Of a DNA stretch of 64,000 nucleotides, positions 1-10,730 are shown one piece after another (positions within the stretch are counted from its first letter, which is position 1; each line of letters opens with the position of its first letter). Location of the stretch: positions 1,364,001 to 1,428,000 of the forward strand of contig CM057063.1 of NCBI GenBank assembly GCA_029945375.1. Direction: 5' to 3'. Both the position numbers and the translations under genes were made by a program. The stretch comes from Agaricus subrufescens (taxonomy: Eukaryota > Basidiomycota > Agaricomycetes > Agaricales > Agaricaceae). Below the pieces are notes generated by a model. The model made no database searches and had not been told where the DNA came from. It saw nothing but the letters and a program-made list of their open reading frames with translations.

Positions 1-2780
1 ACCTCCCTGACATCTCATTACTCCCCGAAGACCTCGACGAGATGCAAGGTTACGATGGCGATGATGTAGCCTATCGGCTTCGGCTTCTCGTCAATAACAA
101 CTACTTCCTCCCCCCAGCGCATATGAAACCCTCCCCTCAAGACTTTGCCAACTCGATGAACGCGAAAAAACAGCCAAAATCCTCCCCCGCCTTCCTGGAT
201 ATCTTCCGCGTCGGAAAATCAAGGTCAAAACCCTCCTCACCAATCACCCCCGCCCCAGTCCCTGTCCTAAGGACGACCTCGGACTCTGTCACCTACAGCC
301 AACGAACACCACCTCACCATCCTCCTCCATCTCCCCATCTCCCCTCCCATCCCCTCATCAACGGAGCCCTTGATCGTAGACGCGTGGTTGTCGTCAGGGA
401 GCGTATGCCGGATATAGGATTAGCCGCTAAACAAGCCCAGCAGGACCTGAAATCCAGAAATTCAAAACGCGATCAGGGGCCTGACAAGGGCAGACAGTGG
501 GCCCAGCCTTTGATATCCCCGCAACAGCAGGAGATTGACGACGTCATTGACCCAACCGATTCTGTAGACATCCCTCTTCCAGCTCCAAACTATCCATTTG
601 CCGTTCAAGCTTCCGAACTACATGGTCTCGGTGTCCACGACTCTGTCGGTGCCGCTCTTCTTGCGGAACGCCTGCCCCCCAACAGCCCCAAGAGCCAGAA
701 CACGTCAATATTTGGCCGCGATGACTGGAGAAAGCAGTTGTTACACGAAGCCGTTCATCATTCAATGGGCAACTCCCCAGATGAATCAGTGTTATCACAC
801 CCTCCTGGTACATCTAGCCCTATGCTTGCGACACCGCGAGTTAATGGTCTATCATCCAGGAGCACGACGCCGGGCACGCGCGCGAACAGAATTCAACAAC
901 GTATCACGGAACCACACAGTTTCGAGACGGAAGATCTATCTCTTCCGCACGGCGTTCAGAAGGAAGCTTCACCTCGTCAGCCCCACCAAAGCCAGGGTTC
1001 GACGTCGAAACCGTCTGGTAAATTTCTTGCGCCGCTTGACACGAATGATACAAGTTACTTGCCATCGCGAGCAATAACTCCCATATCAAACTTTACGCCA
1101 CTAACGCCTGCTCCCAGAAAGCAGTGCTTCAAACCTCCCTTTTCCATATCTGATTCCGATCTACAAGAACAGCACGATTTCGCTGACGCAGACCTATCCA
1201 CTTCTACCTCCCCCAAATCCAGACTACGCCGATCGATGTCTACACCGATGCTTTCAGATGCTTACGATGTTGTCCGACAATTTGGGATGACGCCACCGCC
1301 ACCACCCCTACCTTTGACTCGGGGATCCTCCCGAATAAGCGTGATTTCCCAGTCATTTGAGACTCATCGGGAGTTATCCCCAAGGAATAGCGCATTTTCG
1401 TCTCGTTCACATCTTGAAGAACCCGAAGAGCGTCCCGCTAACAGGTCCCCTAGACTGTCGGCTCTGGGTACCCGACCATCATTATCAAGTTATTCTGTAG
1501 CATCACTATCCCCTACAACATCTGCTTTCCAGGAGATGTTGAACCATAGTGGGGATCGGTCTGTGACCCCTTCTATACGTCGCATCAGCGTCGAGGCTCG
1601 GTCCGAAGACACCCATGCCCGTTCTCTTGCATCACCGCCCCCACGACCATCTACTTCCTTTGCCCACATAGCTCTCCGACCACCCCCTCGTTCATCCTCA
1701 CTTAATCATACCCCTACTATTCCGGTTAAGAGCGCCTTCAGCTCGGAACCCAGAATAGAGGTCAGTGGTGCTTCGCCACCAAGAAGATCACCTGCTTCTC
1801 CTTATGCTTCAACTTCACGTCATGCCCATCTTAATCCCATACCATTGTCACTAAAGATACCCGTTACGACAGAGACTGTCGCTATACATTCACCTGCACC
1901 TTCTTCGCCAACGTCGTTCTTTGATACTATACAAACACACCCTAATGCTATGGATGATTTGGATTCTTCGGAGAGTGAGGAAGAGGAGGACGAGGATGGC
2001 GCTGATGATGGTGAGGAAAGAAGAGATAATGAAACTCAATCTCAAGTACCTTTATCTCCTCCATATTCACCATTTATCATTGATGCAAGAGCAAGGGCAA
2101 ATTCAACAGTATCGACGAGTCCTACGAAACCACCTAATTCGATAATGCGGTTAGGCAATTTTTCAGCACCTTATGTTGGAAGAGGACAGTATAATCGTCA
2201 TCATCATCCTTATCAATACTCGCCACAGCATCAAATGCATACCGCTCAGGATAGGATGAGAGCGTTGCCTGTTGGAGTTGTGGATCATAAAAAGGCACTT
2301 GGGTTTACGCCTGCTAGGACACCGTTCTTTTCGGAGAGGAAGAGTGATTTGGGGCATGGGAGTGATATTTCTACTTCGTTACTTGTGCAAGCTCAAGCAC
2401 AACAGGCGCAAGAGAAGAATATCAGTGATGCTAGCGGTTGTGGTAGTCGTGATGGTGAAGATGAAGAGACGAAAAGGATAGATAATCCATCATTTTCGGG
2501 GTTCACGTCACCTTCAAGTCCTTCATCATCGTTATCGGATACACAACGACCAGCAACTGCGGATCAAGTTATTTCTGCTGGTTCTTCGCCGGTTTATGCT
2601 TCTTCCGGGGCGACGACGACAGGTAATAGTAATAATAACAGTAATAAACCAGAGGCGATAAGGAAGTTGGATGGGATGTTGGTTCAACATATGGAAGCTG
2701 AGAAGGATAGGATTAGGAAGATTGCTGGGGCGCTCAAGTCGAGTTCGCAAGTGAATCTGGTGGCGGGGAAGTATGAGTAA
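1..2780 (+). CDS. Ser/Pro-rich protein of unknown function, 5' end outside window
   Basis: One long exon is open from the left edge (frame starting at base 3) to a TAA at 2778-2780. The first in-frame ATG inside the window is at 42, but the frame has no stop before it, so the true start is probably upstream. More than 912 residues are visible. After a short ordered N-terminal stretch (a YRLRLLVNNNYFLPP segment), almost all of the chain is low complexity: Ser/Pro/Thr-rich with many SP and TP sites, which suggests a disordered, phosphorylated protein. An acidic run (SESEEEEDEDGADDGEE) lies near residue 645 and an Asn-rich patch near residue 865. The last 45 residues look helical and charged (QHMEAEKDRIRKIAGAL). 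I recognise no catalytic domain and assign no function. It faces the aspartic protease gene tail to tail across a T-rich spacer. Confidence 0.75.
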   Translation, partial: LPDISLLPEDLDEMQGYDGDDVAYRLRLLVNNNYFLPPAHMKPSPQDFANSMNAKKQPKSSPAFLDIFRVGKSRSKPSSPITPAPVPVLRTTSDSVTYSQRTPPHHPPPSPHLPSHPLINGALDRRRVVVVRERMPDIGLAAKQAQQDLKSRNSKRDQGPDKGRQWAQPLISPQQQEIDDVIDPTDSVDIPLPAPNYPFAVQASELHGLGVHDSVGAALLAERLPPNSPKSQNTSIFGRDDWRKQLLHEAVHHSMGNSPDESVLSHPPGTSSPMLATPRVNGLSSRSTTPGTRANRIQQRITEPHSFETEDLSLPHGVQKEASPRQPHQSQGSTSKPSGKFLAPLDTNDTSYLPSRAITPISNFTPLTPAPRKQCFKPPFSISDSDLQEQHDFADADLSTSTSPKSRLRRSMSTPMLSDAYDVVRQFGMTPPPPPLPLTRGSSRISVISQSFETHRELSPRNSAFSSRSHLEEPEERPANRSPRLSALGTRPSLSSYSVASLSPTTSAFQEMLNHSGDRSVTPSIRRISVEARSEDTHARSLASPPPRPSTSFAHIALRPPPRSSSLNHTPTIPVKSAFSSEPRIEVSGASPPRRSPASPYASTSRHAHLNPIPLSLKIPVTTETVAIHSPAPSSPTSFFDTIQTHPNAMDDLDSSESEEEEDEDGADDGEERRDNETQSQVPLSPPYSPFIIDARARANSTVSTSPTKPPNSIMRLGNFSAPYVGRGQYNRHHHPYQYSPQHQMHTAQDRMRALPVGVVDHKKALGFTPARTPFFSERKSDLGHGSDISTSLLVQAQAQQAQEKNISDASGCGSRDGEDEETKRIDNPSFSGFTSPSSPSSSLSDTQRPATADQVISAGSSPVYASSGATTTGNSNNNSNKPEAIRKLDGMLVQHMEAEKDRIRKIAGALKSSSQVNLVAGKYE

Positions 2781-3683
2781 ATATGGGTGTTTTTGTGTGT
2801 GTGTGCTGGGAGGAGAAGGGGGGAGTGAGAGGGTTATTATACATCATTCCATTCGTTATTTATCTCTGGTTTGAAATAGCAAAGTTTTTTTTTTTTTTGG
2901 TTTTTACTCTGTTTTCTTCATTTAAAATCATTAGGACGGGATATTGTTTTTTTCTTGTGTAGCTTTTACTATCTTAGTGCAAAAATCTCTCAATCATTGT
3001 TTTTTTTTTCTTTTCTTAATCTCCGTCACACTCGTTTTCAAGTTTTGTTTTTGTTCCTTCTTTCTTTTCGTTTGTTACTTGGTTTACGCTTTGCTGTGTT
3101 TTTTTTTTTACAAGGAAATTTTGGAATTATCATTCATGTGTTGATATATCTTTCGTTGATTCCTCCCCCCCCTTTTTTTGGTTTTTCTTTTTTTGCTTTG
3201 GGCGGCGCCCAAAAGAGAAAAAAAAAAAAATACATCAATACTTTTCCGCCTTCATATCTTCGAAACCAAAAAAAGATTAATTATGTTCAAGTCTCTAGAA
3301 CGACTCTCTTATTTTTATTCTTATTTTTATTTTTATTCTTATTTTGGGGACGTATGGATTTTATGTTTCGTACGAGAGAGTGTGCGGGTGGGTGAGTGAG
3401 CGAGTGAAAGATTGTATATAAAAGGGAGCCTATTACAAAAGGATGCAAAGACAGGATATATACATATATATAACAAAAATAGGAAAACGAATGAATGGTG
3501 GAAGAAAAAAATATACGAGGTCCCACATCCTGAAAATAAATATAAGAAAAAGACAGTGAAGTAAGAATCCGAGTGTGGACAAGGAGTTAATTAAGAGTAA
3601 AAAAAAATGCACAGTCCAAACCCTTGTCCACAAAAAATGCAAAAGCTAACTATGCCGTGTAGAAAAAGTTCGCTATACACAAA
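2781..3683. other. T-rich low-complexity convergent 3' spacer
   Basis: This 0.9 kb stretch lies between two convergent genes. It holds several T homopolymers of 9-13 bases (about 2886-2899, 3000-3010, 3103-3112, 3174-3180), an A run near 3220 and a short TTTTTA/TTTTAT repeat at 3311-3343. Reading frames here give only Phe/Leu-rich strings from the T runs. I see no gene. It probably contains the two 3' UTRs and poly(A) signals. Confidence 0.6.
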
Positions 3684-6029
3684 CTAACCGAAAACTTGCA
3701 CGAGAATTCCAACACAAAGCATCATGATCACAGCATCAATCGACAAACAAGAGGCTCTAAGACTGACAGCACCATTCGATCCAGGAGGTACACCGAGTGT
3801 AGCCTTCACATTGTATAAAGTCGATACAGCGGTCTTACCGTCACCCAGCGTCACAGTGATAATTGAAGGTGCAGGCGACACAGTCGGTATCGCCGAGGCA
3901 TTAAATCCAGTCGTCGCTGATGCTTTGACAAGTATAGGTCCATATGTACTGGATGCCAATCCAGAACTGACTATACCTCCCAAGCTTGCTGGAACAGACG
4001 TATTGAATGTATATGGAGGTGTTGTAAATGTAGGTGTGGGGACGAGGAAGTTTGGGAGAGTAGAGTCGATAGTAGTTTGAGGTGTGAATGGTGTAGACGA
4101 TATTTGTGTCGATCCAGATGTGGTATTCGTCTGATTGGGATTGAGAGGGAATAGACCGATCTTGGGAGGCTCTCTCCCATCGATACCGTAGCTACAACAT
4201 AAATAAGGGCAAAGCACAAAGCACAAAGAGTGAGGTTATCGAACCTGAAGACGGAATAGACAGTTTGTAAAAAGGCGGAACCTGGTTAACGCGCTCGTTA
4301 GGATGAGAGCAGGATGCATATATGAAGCCTTGACTTACCGAGTTGCCAGTCTATCCCATCAGACGAGGGAGGAAGACCTCTTGGCCATGAAAAACATAAA
4401 TTAGGATTACCTGAGGCAGGACCGATGATATAGTCGCTGGGATTCAAAAAATATTCCCGCGAGCTTTGAATACGTGATCAGTTCGTGATATCATTCGAGA
4501 TTCAATTCAACATTCACTTACCCAAAGGTGAAGGAGAGTACAAGACTTGTATCACACGGCACAACCCACTGTCCACCTAGTTGCTAAATGAGCCTGGGAA
4601 CTGAGGAGCTGAGCAGGCGATCAAAGAAACTCACTGTTAGCGTCAACAAGCCGAGCTCCGTCGATCATGTCATAAAGACGCGAAACCTGCTCGGATCTCA
4701 GTCAAATGAACTCCAACATAGCTGAGAGCGGAAAACGGACATCTTGGAATGTTCCATACATGCCAAATGTGCCTCTGAGACGGACGTTAGGAGTGCGCAT
4801 ACAGTATCAACCAATAAAAAAGCACATACACATCCAATAACGCAAGTGACACATTTCGCGTTGCGGCGGCTTGACTGGGTATAGGTGTTAGCTGGGTCCC
4901 GTTCACACTGAACGAAGACAACGGTATCGCCCAATGCAGGTAACTGGACGTATTACTCTCGGTACCAAAGGGGGAGAACTCGGCAACACTATTCCAACTG
5001 AGGTTATGAGGATTGGTAACGATAGATGCATCAATAGCGCCTAAGGATAGGGAGCCACCCTCCCGAGTTAAGCTTAATCCGAACATGGGATATGGGAGTC
5101 CTTGTTGCACCAGGCCAGAGAATAACGTCGTCGCTATTTTTGTATCCTTCAGCATTTCGCATGACGACAGGTACACAATCAGTCTCACCGTTGGTGACGG
5201 AACTAGAAACCGTCGAAAGCCTTTGGAATCCCATACCAACAATTCCGCTCTCTTGGTCTGCGAGCACCACGGTAGAATTCGATACGAACCCTATCATCAA
5301 AATACAGGATTCAGCGTAAATTAAAAGCCAGAGGAGTGTTCTAAATTTACCCATAGCTTGACCAGACAGCGTTAGTCCACCCATTTCAACCTGTTCCTTC
5401 GCGACAAAACCATTCGCATCTGTACACAAATACCCCTCATTCAATTGATGAAAAGGGTGTGAAGCAAGGACACTCACATGTACCATCACCAAAACTCTCG
5501 CCAAAAGCCGTCGAGTTACCATTGACAACCTGGAAGGTGGGACTACCATAACCCAGCGGATACTTCGGAAGTGACTTGCAAGTATCAGTCTCACACCCTG
5601 ATGAGACTACCCATAGATCCGACGAAGCAGTATCGAGCACAAGTCGGAAGTTGATGCCCCCAATCTTCATCAGAACGTAATAAGACCTGTGTTATAAAAA
5701 GTGAGTTGAGATATTTGATTTCTATCCACAGAACTGGGACAAACGTACTGCTTATCCGCTCCCTGCGTAACTGCAGTCCATCCCGCGTTCGCCTGCGTGA
5801 TATTCGGCTGAGTCGAATTATTCGTGATAGTAGCATTTGCCACTGCTCTACTTTGTTCACCCGGGGACCCTCGGGGAACAAGGGGCAAGGTATTGAGCTG
5901 TTCCCTCGGCAAGAATCTTGGGACCAGCGCCACGGAAGGTGCTTTTGCGCTCACGCCATTAGTGAGGAGCAACACAGTGATCCAAGCCACATAGTGGAGA
6001 AGGAAAGGTGCCCTGAACTCATACAACAT
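3684..6029 (-). CDS. Pepsin-like aspartic protease, GPI-anchored type
   Basis: This is a secreted A1-family aspartic endopeptidase in about nine exons with short introns. The start at 6029 (MLYEFRAPFLLHYVAWITV...) gives a signal peptide. A propeptide region follows, then the first catalytic loop, LVLDTASSDLWVVSSGC, near 5600-5650. The second half has the flap and core segments AKEQVEMGGLTLSGQAMG and SGIVGMGFQRLS. The second catalytic loop is restored by splicing at about 4750-4845 and reads LLDVGTFGMYGTFQDV. Then come RLYDMIDGARLVDAN, QWVVPCDTS, a DYIIGPASGNPNLCF segment and the closing SYGIDGREPPKIGLFPLNP. A Ser/Thr/Pro-rich stalk and a hydrophobic tail (DAVIMMLCVGILVQVFG) fit a GPI signal, so the enzyme is probably on the cell surface. 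Both catalytic triplets differ from the usual D[TS]G: DTA and DVG. The two Asp residues are present. Family is confident; exact exon ends are approximate. Confidence 0.85.
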
Positions 6030-6411
6030 TTTGCAGCAATGCGGTTCAAGAGTGCATCCGAGCGCTGCTAGTTGAGGACGACAGTGGGCGGGAGGCGGAT
6101 GTATGCGTAGTGAAGGAGAAAGGAGCGAATGGGTTGTTGCAAAGCAAAGCACCAGTTAACAGCCTCTTTCCCCAAAAGGAAAACGTTCTCCGTGGTAATT
6201 CCAATGTTGTACACCAAACACACTACGTAAGTATGTACTCGAAACCCTGAACAATGCATCACAATCAAAGAAAAATATTAAGTGGGTTGAGCAGAAAAAA
6301 GGGCGTTAAATAATTCAAAAGGTAGCGCCGGGTACTAAGGAACGACGAAGACGGGCGGTAAAACAATACAAAAACGGGGATGGATGAACACAGCGCCAAG
6401 GAGGAGTAAAA
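6030..6411. other. Spacer between protease 5' end and RasGAP 3' end
   Basis: It holds the promoter and 5' leader of the aspartic protease gene (-) and the 3' UTR of the RasGAP gene (-). I see no gene here. The open frames are short and show no family features. Confidence 0.5.
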
Positions 6412-9208
6412 TTATCTCTTAGCAAAAACCTTCTTCAATAATCCTAACACCTTTGGAACATTCAGCTGCACATATTCCAGGTCCAACAGATGCTTGTTGT
6501 CCTTTTGCTGTAATGGAAGTTTAGAAGACAGTGACCGATCATCTCAATACGAAACGCTTACCTTCTCCAATAGATCATCAATCTTGAGATCCATCTCAAG
6601 AATAGCCTTTTCTCGTCCTTTGTAGTGTAGTGCAATAATAAAAGTTCCCGGTGTTGGCGATGTAATGTTGAAATAAATATTTGGGCGCCTGGAGACGAAT
6701 TCATTAATCAAGGAGAAATTGACGATGTGAACACATCAGCATCATACCTATTGTCGGGAACGTTACTTTCCACAATAATACCCTCCTTCTCCAATTGAGC
6801 GTGAGTGAATCTGTAGGGTCCAAGTACGACAGCCTTCGCAGGCTTCTTCTCCTTTCCCCCAACCGTGACAACTCCAACTCCAGTTGTGCTTCCCTTATCC
6901 TTGGTGGCTGTAAGACGGACATTCTGGAGATACGCTTTGTATTGCTCTAGCTGCGAGCGCATATAATTGTTATGATCGCATATCGTCTTGTAAACAGAAT
7001 CCAGAGATTTGGTTTCCGCGATGACCTTTTCTCGCAGGTTACCGAGATGAACGAGTTCCTGGGCCACCTCCTCTTGCATGAGTTTAAACCCATCCACTTT
7101 CTCGATAATCTTCAATTCTTCCAGCTCTCGCAGCATCTCCTTTACCTTGATGCCCTTGCGCACCAGCACAGCATCTTTGGTTGTTGCTGCCCGCTCTGCG
7201 ATCGCAGCAAGATCGTAAGGAGACTTCAGCCCGGCGGGCAGTGATCGGATAAGTTGTACAAAGATGGACTTAGTTTCCATGTACAGCATGTCACTTGATG
7301 AGACGGAGTCCATGAGCGCGCTCTGGATGTCTTGGATAGGAGTTTCCCAGCGACTATACAGAGGTAGTTCAATTGTCCGGTTCTCTTTCCGAGGAACCTG
7401 GGATGGGGCTGTCCCAAGCTCATCCGTTAAGATCCGTAGATGTTGTTTCTCGTTGGGAGACTAATTGATATTCGTCAAGTCAATAAGTCTGGGAGATACG
7501 AGAAAGCTTACTAAAGTTTCAATATGTTGCAAAATTAATGTATGTGTGTTGTACAGTTCGTTCAGCGTGATATTGATCATCAAATCCTTTTTGGAGAGGG
7601 CCATGTATTGATCCATCTGAATAGGTATCCGTAGTCAGATTTGAACGATACCGACGAGCCATCGACTAGACTCACTTCAAGTGTGTCATAGAAGTCACCG
7701 ACTTCACAAAGGTTATTGAGGAACTGGTTGATACGGGCTTTGTTATTCTCAACAAATGGGTTTAGGGTCATCATGTACGCCTCCTTAGAGTAAGAAGGTT
7801 TGTTGGCAAGGTTTTGGAGCATTTTAGCAATCTAACGTTGGAGCGTCAGAAGATGATCAAAATCAGATGAATAAATTGCCCACAAGGGTGAGCGTCCGCC
7901 GAGGATGTTTGGCAGGGACACCGTCAACCAACATGTACGCTTGAGGGGTGACAATAGCCGGATTGATGAAACGGAGGAAGAAGAAGCCACCAATAAGGGA
8001 GCATATCGCAAACTCCGTTGCCTCAGGATATTTGCGCTACACGAAAAACTGAGCCCCATTTGATTAATCCAAAGATAGTCACGTACCCGAGTCAGACTTC
8101 GAATCTGTTTACAGATCCACCTAATTCCATATGGTACACTCTCCATGCTGTCAATTATGGTAACAAGGAAACTATTGGCGATTTCCATAAGCATGGTCAA
8201 GCGTGGAGCAATGATAGTTTGGACATCGATGTTCTCGGCTGCGACTTCAGGCGCTACACCTCGTGGTAAATTAGGTGGTAGCTGCCCAGTCTCGTCTTCG
8301 ATTTGGTTCACCATTTGCTCATATACCTATAAGGGGGTGAGAATAGCCAATACGTACAGCCATCCAGGACGTACCTTGACGGGGTTGATTTCAAGATTCA
8401 AGTCTTTATGCTCTATGAGGCTGTTAATTCTCTCAGCCAGGACGCTTTTCAAATAACTTTGACCAGGGCCACGGCGAGTATATGTAGTCATCATACGCGA
8501 AACAGGCGTATTCGCTCGAAGAAGGGAACCAAACTCAGTTGCCGTTTCGAACTGCGCAGAAAGAACAGACTGGAACATCGTAAGTAGCAAGTGCTCCTCG
8601 CGGCTTTCGTACTGGTTCCCGTATAGAGTGAACATGACCGTCTGTAAAAGGGTATCGATTTCGGAGAGAGAAACAAGGCGGCATAGGGTAGCAATATGTC
8701 GGGGTTCGGATTGGAGGAGGAAAAAGAGGTTCGAATATTGTTGCAATTTTCGATCATCGGGGTAATGGCCTTCGGTGGGATCAACGTCCTCTAAAGTTCG
8801 TTCCACTTCACGTTGCTGTAATAGCGCCGGCGTCATCAGAGTGAAATAAAATGAAATAGCATGAATTGCGCACCTCATCTAAAGCCATTCTGTTCTGTAT
8901 CAGCAAGGCAATCCGAGAATCCAAGTATCGGACATCTCTTTCCAACACAAAGTTCTTCTTTGACTGTGCTGATATCTTTGACTTGAGGTCGCGAAGTCGT
9001 TTCTGGGCTAACCAGCGCGATTAAGCGAGGGAAACGGAGAAACGGGACAGGACGAACCCTTGGCCAAGTCATCCTCAACCTCAACATCTTGCTCAGCAGC
9101 CATGCTGAAAAGGGCGGTGACACTGTATCGGTTAGTGTTCCTACCCGTGAGGCGGCGAGTTGACATGGTGGACATGGGGGACATTGGCTCATAAGACATG
9201 GTTGTCAC
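6412..9208 (-). CDS. gap1: IQGAP-related Ras GTPase-activating protein (Gap1-like)
   Basis: This is a predicted GTPase-activating protein for Ras. ATGs at 9208 and 9199 are both possible starts. The N-terminus is short and contains no calponin-homology domain and no IQ motifs, so it resembles S. pombe Gap1 rather than full IQGAPs. A coiled segment ([20 protein letters not shown]) leads into a central RasGAP domain: [16 protein letters not shown], then [19 protein letters not shown], then [17 protein letters not shown] and [18 protein letters not shown]. The Arg of LLRANT sits where the catalytic arginine finger lies in active RasGAPs. The C-terminal RasGAP_C domain is clear: coiled coil, then [19 protein letters not shown]. 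The protein ends ...[11 protein letters not shown] at TAA 6412-6414. It has about 7-9 introns. The expected role is to switch off Ras in mating, cAMP and morphogenesis signalling. The function is inferred from domain order. Confidence 0.9.
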
Positions 9209-9678
9209 TTTGGGAAAAGAAGGATGCTGTCAAGAAAAAGGCCTAAGCAGGACCAGCGCTTGGAGACCGGCAACAGCGAGCAGGCGAGTGAATGGGAAGA
9301 GGGTATCAACGGGGTCGGCGAGGGGTTGTAGTTGTTCACAGCGCCAAGTCTCAGATGCGGTTCACTAAATGGCAATTCCCGCCATCACACCCACACTAGC
9401 TATCATCAATTTTGATATGTACTCCCGTTGCGACTCGAAAATATATCCTAACGCAACGGAGACCGCCTCATGCATTTATCTCCGGGCCGTGACTCGATCT
9501 CTGTAATATACCGCAAGCACGGGAGGAGATGCGAGAATTAACATCATCTTAGCAGTTTCTTATGACCGTGTCGCGGTGTCATACATATCTATTCGAGCAT
9601 AACTACATTCATATCACCGCCAAAATATAACTATTGAATACCGCTATCAACGCGCTCTAGGTGACAACACCATTACAA
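9209..9678. promoter_or_regulatory. Upstream region of the RasGAP gene and 3' end of a small gene
   Basis: This spacer separates the RasGAP start (9208) from the stop of the small Tudor-like gene (9679), both on the minus strand. It must hold the RasGAP promoter and the small gene's 3' UTR. I could not pick a convincing TATA element, and I see no further gene. Confidence 0.45.
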
Positions 9679-9969
9679 TCAAGTGTAATGAACATCTGGC
9701 GCAATGGGCCGCATGTGTGCCTGACTGAAGCTCTGCTCAAAGGTTTGGTTACCAATTCTGAGGTTGACATGATAACCCGTTTGTCCGTTCTGCACTCAGT
9801 CGGTCAGAAAGAAAGAAAAAGACGGCAAAATCAGTTCCCAAGTCACCTCGATGGTGTAGGGACCACTAATAATGGTCGCCTGCTTCCAGGCGCCTTGATA
9901 GAACACCTCGACTTTTTGTTGCTGTCCGACAGAGACGATCAGCCTAGTGAATTCGTAGCTCTCCGTCAT
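9679..9969 (-). CDS. Small two-exon protein, Tudor/Agenet-like pattern
   Basis: Minus-strand exons 9847-9969 and 9679-9789 join across a 57-base intron (donor gtgact, branch-like ctgac, acceptor gtgcag) in frame. They give a 77-residue protein starting MTESYEFTRLIVSVGQQQ and ending at TGA 9679-9681. The core reads KVEVFYQGAWKQATIISG, then a Gly-rich turn (ENGQTGYHVNLRIG), then a terminal QAHMRPI. The order V-x-V...G-x-W-x-x-A-x-I...Y-x-V...RP is what small beta-barrel Tudor or Agenet modules show. That link is by pattern only. A TATA element lies 170 bases upstream, and an ATG-TAG pair sits three bases before the start codon. The plus-strand open frame over the same bases looks like a shadow. 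No function is assigned. Confidence 0.55.
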
Positions 9970-9972
9970 GAC

Positions 9973-9978
9973 CTACAT
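9973..9978 (-). promoter_or_regulatory. Start-stop upstream ORF (ATG-TAG) before the small gene
   Basis: On the minus strand the leader reads ATG TAG GTC ATG ACG. The first ATG is followed at once by a stop, and the main start comes three bases later. Two more upstream ATGs lie within the preceding 60 bases. Minimal uORFs of this kind can stall ribosomes and lower translation. If an unseen intron ends at this TAG, the element would not be in the mRNA. Confidence 0.4.
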
Positions 9979-10138
9979 GAGAGTACGACATCTAAAGAAA
10001 CGTTTCAGTACTGGCATAACATGACCAGAGAATTCTGAGTGTATCACCTCGTGATTATACGCCAATAAATGTAGTAAGTGTGGATTGAGAGAGGCGAGAG
10101 GTAGATGAGGATGAGAGAATAGCAGGAGATACTTGCAG

Positions 10139-10146
10139 CTTTTATA
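10139..10146 (-). promoter_or_regulatory. TATA box upstream of the small Tudor-like gene
   Basis: The minus strand reads TATAAAAG here. A pyrimidine-rich leader (CTCTCATCC..., CCTCTCGCCTCTCTC) follows, then the start codon 170 bases downstream. This is a normal layout for a fungal core promoter. Confidence 0.45.
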
Positions 10147-10730
10147 CCTACCAGCCCTGTGGAAAACACGTTGCTGGTGAGGTGAACAAACAGCTTTGAA
10201 ACATCTTCGAGTGATGTAGAAGTTGTTAGTGACCGGCCTAACGACTATGTGAGCCTCATTTGTCTCCCAGGGGCAACAAGGCTCCTCCCCGAAAGAATAA
10301 AAGTAATGAGCATACATACATATCTTCATCAACAACTATGTCAATGATAGACGAGGAAGGTTTTTAGATAAAACTGTCAGAGCCCAGTCCATTTTTAGCC
10401 CCGGGACCGACATCACTAGATAAATGGCGGTTGAAACCAGCAGATGCGGCAGATAGCAGGGCCAGGAGAGACAAGATGGGCAGTATGAGCAGCAGACCGG
10501 TCAGGGAGCCAAAAATACGAGCAACAAGCGTCGAGTTTCATATACGCAGTGTGAGATCGCCGTAATAAATCATAGCCACGGAAAGAGATGGGACGGCAGT
10601 AGCTGTCAAAACAAGTGGATGACGTATCAAGGCATGAAACCTTGAAAGGAACTGCGATCGGAGCTGCACGTGAGGTGCCAACTTGGCTGGACTCAGGGTT
10701 CGACTTTCGAGCCCCGACTGCAGGCCGATC
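10147..10730. promoter_or_regulatory. Divergent intergenic region (small gene / palA)
   Basis: This is about 580 bases between two divergent genes. The overlapping minus-strand frames at 10416-10876 are mostly antisense to the first palA exon. I see no additional gene. No GCCARG pH-response element was picked out by eye. Confidence 0.4.

Noticed and set aside
2944..3399. Several overlapping Phe/Leu-rich frames
   Set aside because: They come from T homopolymers in a convergent 3' spacer and have no start context or family resemblance.
9661..10038. Plus-strand open frame of 125 residues
   Set aside because: It is antisense to the two-exon small gene, has no family features, and its neighbourhood lacks + strand promoter signals. 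The minus-strand reading has splice sites, a TATA box and a domain-like pattern.
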